DNA of 6,744 nucleotides from the NCBI GenBank assembly GCA_016926575.1, contig JAFGOJ010000354.1:1-6744 (forward strand), read 5' to 3'. The position numbers and the translations under genes were made by a program. The notes under the pieces were generated by a model. It was not told the origin of the DNA and did not search any database. It worked only from the letters and a program-made list of their open reading frames with translations. The stretch comes from Anaerolineae bacterium. GTDB taxonomy: Bacteria; Chloroflexota; Anaerolineae; B4-G1; DUEL01. Every line of letters begins with the position of its first letter. Position 1 is the stretch's first letter. Of the stretch, positions 1-3,853 are shown piece after piece.

Positions 1-60
1 GCGCTGGAGGGACTGGAAGACGGCACCGGCGTCATTCAGATGCTGGTCATGCTCCAGTAG
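1..60 (+). CDS. 3' end of an unidentified upstream gene (partial)
   Basis: Frame 1 is open from the window edge to a TAG at 58-60 and gives 19 residues that end GVIQMLVMLQ. The product cannot be identified from so short a tail. The reading is supported by context: the stop codon lies inside the AGGAGG ribosome binding site (59-64) of the next gene, an arrangement typical of translationally coupled genes in one operon. The alternating hydrophobic residues would suit a closing beta strand, but that is only an inference. Confidence 0.6.
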   Translation, partial: ALEGLEDGTGVIQMLVMLQ

Positions 61-70
61 GAGGACAGCA

Positions 71-361
71 ATGAACGTGAAGAAAAGCGTATACGTCGTC
101 ACCCTCGTCGCGCTGCTGCTCGCCCTGCTCGCGCTCGGCGGCACGGCACGGGCGGAGCCAACGGCGGTCCTCAGCCTGAGCCGGTCCGTCATCGGCGGTG
201 GGGGCGGGCAAAACACGGGCAGTGAGCATTACCTGGGCGGCACGGTCGGGCAGGCGGTAGTGGGCCTGCGGGGAACCGCGTCACACGATCTCTGCGCGGG
301 TTTCTGGTGCGGGCTGGGCCGGTACGAGGTCTACCTGCCGCTGGTGCTGCGAGAAATGTAG
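71..361 (+). CDS. Small exported protein with GGGGG motif and YLPLVL C terminus
   Basis: The 96-residue product begins with a clear signal peptide: MNVKK, a Leu/Ala/Val-rich core (about residues 6-22), then an AxA site (ARA, 26-28) before Glu29. The mature chain is only about 68 residues. It contains pentaglycine (42-46), a pattern GSEHYLGGTVGQ (50-61) and AGFWCG (76-81), and ends YEVYLPLVLREM. From memory, a GGGGG...GTIGQ...GGFW pattern followed by a YLPLV-type ending recurs in secreted Chloroflexota proteins, often at the end of long chains; I know of no assigned function. Two Cys (75 and 80) could form a disulfide. The start is fixed by AGGAGG at 59-64, six bases before the ATG and overlapping the upstream stop codon, so it is probably co-translated with that gene. 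It may be a small cell-surface protein or a detached C-terminal module; function is unknown. Confidence 0.8.
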   Translation: MNVKKSVYVVTLVALLLALLALGGTARAEPTAVLSLSRSVIGGGGGQNTGSEHYLGGTVGQAVVGLRGTASHDLCAGFWCGLGRYEVYLPLVLREM

Positions 362-391
362 AGGAATGTGACTCTTTCCCAAAACTGACCC

Positions 392-422
392 TTGACTCTC
401 CCCTTACTGGAGGGTGTATAAT
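392..422 (+). promoter_or_regulatory. MerR-type promoter and operator with 19-bp spacer
   Basis: TTGACT (392-397) and a perfect TATAAT (417-422) are separated by 19 bp, not the usual 17. The spacer region carries a dyad, ACTCTCC (395-401) and GGAGGGT (409-415), with one mismatch. MerR-family activators, including BmrR, bind such dyads in over-long 19-20 bp spacers and twist the DNA to realign the -35 and -10 boxes. The site lies 44 bp before the start of a MerR-family gene on the same strand, so autoregulation is the simple reading. Transcription would start near 429. Confidence 0.85.
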
Positions 423-466
423 GGGCATACTTCTGGCCAGAAGGATGACCATTACGGGAGAACGGT

Positions 467-1771
467 ATGCTCAAGATTGGTGACTTCTCACGGCTGGCGC
501 AGGTTTCGGTGAAGACACTGCGCTACTACGGCGAGCTGGGGCTGCTCGAACCGGCCTGGATCGACCGGTACACCGGCTACCGCTACTACGCGCTGGGCCA
601 ACTGCCGCAGCTCAACCGCATCCTGGCGCTGAAGGACCTGGGCTTCTCGCTGGAGCAGATCAGGCAACTGCTGCACGACGACTTGCCGGCGGCGGAGTTG
701 CGCGGGATGATGCGGCTCAAGTACGCGGAGATCGAGCGCCTGGTGCAAGCCGAGCAGGCACGCCTGGCGCGGGTCGCCGGCCGGCTGCGGCAGATCGAGC
801 AGGAGGGCGACCTGCCCGCCTACGACGTCGTGCTCAAGGCCGTGCCGCCACAGCGCGTGGCAGGCATCCGGGACGTCGTGCCTACCTATGAGGGCACGCA
901 GAGCCTCTTCGACGAGCTGACCGGCCGCCTGAGCACCCACCGCATCGAGGCGGTTCCCGGCTGCCAGGGCATCGCGCTGTTCTACGACCGCGAGTACCGC
1001 GAGCGGGGCATCGACGTCGAAGCTGCCGTGCCGGTCGCCGGCACGCTCCCCACCCTGCCCCGCGTCACCGTCCACGACCTGCCCGGCTGCGAGAGCGTCG
1101 CCAGCGCCGTCCACCAGGGCCGCTACGAGACGCTGCCCGCGGCGTATCAGACCCTGATCGAGTGGGTCGAGGCGAATGGGTACACCTCCGTTGCGCCCAA
1201 TCGAGACGTCTATCTGCGCGGGCCAGGGTCGAACGTGCCACCCGAGGAGTACATCACAGAGATACAGTTTCCCGTAGAGAGAAAACACCTGTCATATTTA
1301 ATGGCACAGCATAAGGAGAGAGACAAGATGGAACCGAAGATCGTGACCAAGCCTGCATTCACCGTGGTTGGGATGAAGTACCACGGCAAGAACGAGAACG
1401 ACGAGATCGCCCAGATGTGGGCTGAGTTCAACCCAAGAATCCCGGAGATCAAGCACCAGTCCGGGCCGGCCTACGGCGTCTGCGGCAATATGGAGGAAGA
1501 TAGCTCCTTTGAGTACGTTGCCGGGATGGAGGTCAGCAGCACCGAAGGGTTGCCCGAGGGAATGACCTATTGGGACGTGCCCGAGCAGACCTACGCCGTT
1601 TTCCCCTGCACGCTGAGGACCATCCACGCGGCCTACGAGTACGCCTTCCAGACGTGGCTGCCGGGGTCGGGCTACGCGCGCGGTGAGGGGCCCGATTTCG
1701 AGCTGTACGAAGAAGAGTTCGACCCCGAAGTAGAGGATCCGAAACTCGCAATCTACGTGCCGATCAAGTAG
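467..1771 (+). CDS. MerR/BmrR-type regulator with two GyrI-like effector domains
   Basis: This 434-residue cytoplasmic regulator begins with a MerR winged helix-turn-helix (about 3-71; FSRLAQVSVKTLRYYGELGLLEP, then RYTGYRYY and LKDLGFSLEQIRQLL). A charged helix that would form the dimer coiled coil follows (about 75-115). Residues 120-272 match the GyrI-like, BmrR-type ligand-binding fold and end in TEIQFPVER, where Glu265 may sit near the acidic pocket residue of BmrR. After a polar linker (273-287), residues 289-434 form a second GyrI-like domain of the stand-alone effector-binding type (HGKNENDEIAQMWAEF, YVAGMEVSS, FELYEEEFDP). BmrR-type regulators are usually about 270-280 residues with one such domain, so the extra domain is unusual. 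GGGAG (456-460) supports the ATG at 467. No transporter or enzyme target lies beside it; the ligand is unknown and is probably a small, possibly cationic or drug-like, molecule. It probably controls its own promoter. Confidence 0.93.
   Translation: MLKIGDFSRLAQVSVKTLRYYGELGLLEPAWIDRYTGYRYYALGQLPQLNRILALKDLGFSLEQIRQLLHDDLPAAELRGMMRLKYAEIERLVQAEQARLARVAGRLRQIEQEGDLPAYDVVLKAVPPQRVAGIRDVVPTYEGTQSLFDELTGRLSTHRIEAVPGCQGIALFYDREYRERGIDVEAAVPVAGTLPTLPRVTVHDLPGCESVASAVHQGRYETLPAAYQTLIEWVEANGYTSVAPNRDVYLRGPGSNVPPEEYITEIQFPVERKHLSYLMAQHKERDKMEPKIVTKPAFTVVGMKYHGKNENDEIAQMWAEFNPRIPEIKHQSGPAYGVCGNMEEDSSFEYVAGMEVSSTEGLPEGMTYWDVPEQTYAVFPCTLRTIHAAYEYAFQTWLPGSGYARGEGPDFELYEEEFDPEVEDPKLAIYVPIK
1313..1330 (+). 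promoter_or_regulatory. Internal ribosome binding site and ATG for the second effector domain
   Basis: AAGGAG (1313-1318) is followed nine bases later by an in-frame ATG (1328-1330) that encodes Met288 of the regulator. It lies exactly where the second GyrI-like domain begins (MEPKIV...). Initiation here would yield a free 147-residue effector-binding protein ending at 1771, the usual size of stand-alone members of that family. The surrounding 1261-1330 stretch is visibly richer in A/T than the flanking codons, as expected of a former intergenic gap. Use in vivo is inferred. Confidence 0.55.
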
Positions 1772-1784
1772 CCAGTTATGGTAG

Positions 1785-1804
1785 AGACGCGCCAATGGGC
1801 GTCT
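1785..1804. repeat. Short imperfect hairpin 14 bases after the regulator stop codon
   Basis: AGACGC (1785-1790) and GCGTCT (1799-1804) are complementary across an 8-base loop. The wider string from GTAG (1781) to CTAC (1806) looks like a decayed copy of a longer palindrome whose right arm has lost a few bases. No T-run follows it, so it is a poor intrinsic terminator. Confidence 0.5.
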
Positions 1805-1828
1805 ACTTCGAAAACATGCCGCCTTCTT

Positions 1829-1859
1829 GCTCCCGCCGGATCCGTGATCCGGCGGGAGC
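1829..1859. repeat. Perfect 14-bp-arm palindrome, 3-base loop
   Basis: GCTCCCGCCGGATC (1829-1842) and its exact complement (1846-1859) flank the loop CGT. It is the first of four back-to-back perfect palindromes in this convergent gap. No T-run follows, so it resembles a palindromic intergenic repeat more than a terminator. Confidence 0.85.
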
Positions 1860-1878
1860 GCGGGTCGTGGACCCGCGC
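1858..1878. repeat. Perfect 9-bp-arm palindrome abutting the previous one
   Basis: GCGCGGGTC (1858-1866), loop GTG, GACCCGCGC (1870-1878). Its first two bases are shared with the last two of the preceding palindrome, so the two full stems cannot form completely at once. Confidence 0.8.
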
Positions 1879-1885
1879 CGAGCGG

Positions 1886-1908
1886 GCGTCACGCTTTCAG
1901 CGTGACGC
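1886..1908. repeat. Perfect 10-bp-arm palindrome shared with the 6460-6479 copy
   Basis: GCGTCACGCT (1886-1895), loop TTC, AGCGTGACGC (1899-1908). Twenty bases of it (1888-1907) recur exactly at 6460-6479, about 4.6 kb away, so this is a dispersed repeat and not a hairpin unique to this gap. Confidence 0.85.
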
Positions 1909-1914
1909 GTTCCT

Positions 1915-1955
1915 GTGGTGGTAGGCGCGCGATTGAATCGCGCGCCTACCACCAC
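1915..1955. repeat. 41-bp perfect palindrome with GTAGG/CCTAC flanks
   Basis: Each base from 1915 to 1934 is complementary to its mirror position from 1955 back to 1936, around a single central G at 1935. The outer part reads GTGGTGGTAGG with complement CCTACCACCAC; the core is CGCGCGAT / ATCGCGCG with a practical loop of TGA. Such a hairpin would be very stable as RNA or as extruded DNA. It has no T-run, so it is probably a repeat element and not a terminator. Confidence 0.9.
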
Positions 1956-2008
1956 CAGACAATACGTTCCCGTCGGGAATGACGCGCACGACCTGCTTTT
2001 GACAACAG

Positions 2009-2050
2009 AAGACCTCGGAGGTCTGACCGACCTCCGAGGTCTTTTCTCTT
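2009..2050 (+). terminator. Rho-independent terminator between convergent genes
   Basis: The 15-bp stem pairs AAGACCTCGGAGGTC (2009-2023) with 2029-2043 around the loop TGACC. It is followed on the plus strand by a pyrimidine tract, CTTTTCTCTT (2041-2050). It would end transcripts that run past the regulator gene. The minus-strand tail after the stem is CTTCTGTTGTC, a weaker U-tract, yet it stands about 30 bases past the lipoprotein stop codon, so it may serve both directions. Confidence 0.8.
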
Positions 2051-2071
2051 ATGCTATGAAATTATAAACCG

Positions 2072-3601
2072 TTACTCGACCTCTCCGATCAGCTCCACAG
2101 CGTCGATCTCGTTCCATGAGCCCTCGGTCTGGTCAAAGCTCAGGCGCACGCGATTGATCGGGAAGTCGATGTCGCCTATGTAGATAGAAAAGACGCGTGG
2201 ACACGTGACCTCATCGTCCGGCGGCCCTTCCCAGGTCCAGACGGTGTAGTAGTCGCCATCCTCATCGACCACCTCGACCGTCTCGAGGTAACCCGGCGAG
2301 TGGGTCTCGTAGATGTTGATTTCTTGAGGGATCACGGCAAAGGTATAGGTCAACTCCAGCCAATCGATGCCGTCCGAGGCGTCAGAGGCCCAGGCCGTGC
2401 TGATGTCGCCGCACCCGTCCGTATTTGGCGCGCCGGTGGCCTGCATAGCCGACCAACCGGGGCTGGAGTACTCGGAGCTCGCCTCCGCGTACGTTGCCCA
2501 CTGCGCGTAGATCTCGCCGACGACGGCACCGCCGCCACCGCCAGCGTCACCCGCGAAATCGTCTGGGCTGAGGTCCAGTTCGGTGATGTAGAGCGTGCCG
2601 GGGATGATCTCGCCCGACATATAGCTGCCGACCCACACGTCGTACTGGCCCTCGGCGGGGTCGTCGAACTCCACCAGCGGGCTGAGAAAGTCATAGTCGT
2701 CATTACACGCCCACCCGGCGTCCGGGGTGTTGACGATCAACGTCGTGTCTTCGCCCGCTTCGCTGGGGACGAAGAAGATGCGCAAGCCGGGCGAGTCGCC
2801 GGTGAAGTAGAAGCGGAAGTCCGGCGCGCTGGTGGCGTAGCCCGTGCAGCCGCTCTCCAGATCGAGCGCCCACACGTCGATGTTGCCGCCGCTGGCCATC
2901 GGAACCTCGTAGGGGTCGGGCAAAAAGCCCGTTTCCAGCTCTTCTTCACCGAAGTTGGGATCCAGCGTATAGTCGAGCGTGCCCTCGCCGTCCACCTCTC
3001 CCGCAGATCCCTCGGTGATGTCGTCGGGTTCGAGGCCCAGCTCGGTGATGTAGAGCGTGCCGGCAACCAGCTCGTCGGAGCTGTAGCTGCCGACCCAGAT
3101 GTCATACTGACCCTGGGCCGGATTGCTGAATTCGACCATAGGGTTCCAGCCGTTGTAATCGTCGTTACAGGCCCAGCTTCCCGTCGGCTCGTTGATGATG
3201 AGCGTGGTGTCCGAACTCTCGTCATCCGGGACGAAGAAGATGTTCAAGCCCGGCGAATCCCCCGACAAGAAGAGGCGGAAATCGGGCGCGCTGGTGGCGT
3301 AACCCGTGCAGCTCATGCCCAGGTCCAGCGACCAGACGTCCACACCGCCGCCGCTGACGACGGCAACCTCGTAGGGATCAGGGACGAACCCCGATGCCAA
3401 CTCGGCCTCTCCAAAATTGGGGTCCAGAGTATAATCCAACCCCTCGCCAGACGACACCACAGGGGGCGTCGTCGGTTGAACCACGACCTGCGTCGGCTCG
3501 ACGGGGACAGCCGTGGGCGTCTCGTCGCCCCCACCGCCGCAAGCCAACGTCGCCACGACCAACGCGGCCATTGCCAAACCAATCCACTTGATGCGTTTCA
3601 T
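2072..3601 (-). CDS. Lipoprotein with duplicated module and galactose-binding-like C terminus
   Basis: The 509-residue product has a type II signal peptide (MKRIKW, hydrophobic stretch 7-20) and lipobox TLAC with Cys21, then GGGG and a Pro/Thr/Val linker to about residue 50, so it should be lipid-anchored outside the cytoplasmic membrane. Residues 55-195 and 209-349 are two copies of one module, about two-thirds identical by hand count and without gaps. Each has LDYTLDPNFGE, CTGYATSAPDFR, WACNDDY and GQYD(I/V)WVGSY, and each has just two Cys, 47 residues apart, that could form a disulfide. The NDDY and GQYD segments recall secreted PPC-like beta-sandwich domains. After a glycine linker (353-359), residues 366-507 (WATYAEASSEYSSPGWSAMQ, TAWASDASDGIDWLEL, WNEIDAVELIG) resemble an F5/8-type-C or galactose-binding-like fold. 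AAGGAG at 3608-3613, six bases away, fixes the ATG start. The chain is very acidic. It may bind glycans or Ca2+, but the ligand is unknown. Confidence 0.9.
   Translation of the reverse strand: MKRIKWIGLAMAALVVATLACGGGGDETPTAVPVEPTQVVVQPTTPPVVSSGEGLDYTLDPNFGEAELASGFVPDPYEVAVVSGGGVDVWSLDLGMSCTGYATSAPDFRLFLSGDSPGLNIFFVPDDESSDTTLIINEPTGSWACNDDYNGWNPMVEFSNPAQGQYDIWVGSYSSDELVAGTLYITELGLEPDDITEGSAGEVDGEGTLDYTLDPNFGEEELETGFLPDPYEVPMASGGNIDVWALDLESGCTGYATSAPDFRFYFTGDSPGLRIFFVPSEAGEDTTLIVNTPDAGWACNDDYDFLSPLVEFDDPAEGQYDVWVGSYMSGEIIPGTLYITELDLSPDDFAGDAGGGGGAVVGEIYAQWATYAEASSEYSSPGWSAMQATGAPNTDGCGDISTAWASDASDGIDWLELTYTFAVIPQEINIYETHSPGYLETVEVVDEDGDYYTVWTWEGPPDDEVTCPRVFSIYIGDIDFPINRVRLSFDQTEGSWNEIDAVELIGEVE
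2555..3439 (-). repeat. Tandem in-gene duplication of a 141-codon module
   Basis: Copy 1 covers 3439-3017 and copy 2 covers 2977-2555, a period of 154 codons including the linker. Both copies are exactly 141 codons long. The Cys pair, the LDYTLDP start and the ITEL...PDD end keep the same offset of 154 throughout, so there are no insertions or deletions. DNA similarity is still visible, for example in the GATGTAGAGCGTGCCGG stretch near both 2586 and 3047. Confidence 0.9.
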
Positions 3602-3670
3602 CCCTTTCTCCTTACGTTAGAAATGTAATGTGAGTAAAAAATTTCCAAAAATCAATCTTTTCTCAACAAG
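3602..3670 (-). promoter_or_regulatory. AT-rich leader of the lipoprotein gene; probable promoter region
   Basis: This is the most AT-rich stretch of the window. Read on the minus strand it contains TTGATT and TTGGAA (possible -35 boxes) and TACATT (possible -10), but no pair has a good 16-18 bp spacing, so I assign no exact promoter. AAGGAG at 3608-3613 is the ribosome binding site of the lipoprotein gene. A separate promoter is likely because a stable hairpin lies between this gene and the one upstream. Confidence 0.35.
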
Positions 3671-3714
3671 CCATGCCCTCCCCTGGCACATTGAAACGCG
3701 TCAAAGGGAGAACA

Positions 3715-3753
3715 GGGGGTTTCGCGGGCGGCAAAGCCGCCCGCGAAACCCCC
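3715..3753. repeat. Perfect 18-bp-arm palindrome between the two minus-strand genes
   Basis: The arm 3715-3732 (GGGGGTTTCGCGGGCGGC) is exactly complementary to 3736-3753 around the loop AAA. On the plus strand T5 (3764-3768) comes ten bases after the stem. On the minus strand, the direction of both neighbouring genes, only TGTTCTCCCTTTG follows. It may therefore reduce read-through from the upstream gene or protect an mRNA end, but it is not a textbook terminator for that direction. Beyond it, 3769-3853 shows only a weak 7-bp inverted repeat. Confidence 0.85.
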
Positions 3754-3853
3754 CACTTCCCCCTTTTTGCGACGGGAAAGGCAACTGCGAAGCATGAGCT
3801 GAGCAGTTGAAACGCGCCCATGTTACACCGAAACGTCCCGATGAGCAAGCCCC

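Noticed and set aside
488..1288. A minus-strand open frame of 266 codons antisense to the MerR regulator
   Set aside because: It has Leu/Gln/Val/Ala-rich low-complexity composition and no start signal, and the plus strand encodes a clear MerR protein.
1829..1955. CRISPR array, from the dense repeat pattern
   Set aside because: The units are palindromes with differing arms and no regular spacers, and there are no cas genes.
1999..2027. A perfect TTGACA (-35 consensus) at 1999-2004 on the plus strand
   Set aside because: The bases 16-18 positions downstream (around 2022-2027, TCTGAC) do not resemble a -10 box, they lie inside the terminator stem, and no plus-strand gene follows.
2058..2066. 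TATAAT-like sequence on the minus strand just after the lipoprotein stop codon
   Set aside because: No -35 partner at proper spacing and no minus-strand gene downstream; an AT-rich spacer explains it.
2300..3628. A plus-strand open frame of 442 codons antisense to the lipoprotein gene
   Set aside because: It is rich in Arg, Val, Gly and Asp with repeats that simply mirror the duplicated module on the other strand. The minus strand has a lipobox, a ribosome binding site and coherent domains.
3782..3809. Inverted repeat CAACTGC / GCAGTTG as a terminator of the beta-helix gene
   Set aside because: Only seven base pairs with a 14-base loop, and the minus-strand tail is CCTTTCCCG, so it is too weak to call.
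3691..3816. Direct repeat TTGAAACGCG at 3691-3700 and 3807-3816 as possible attachment or insertion-site repeats
   Set aside because: Only ten bases, with no integrase, terminal inverted repeat or element-like cargo between the copies.
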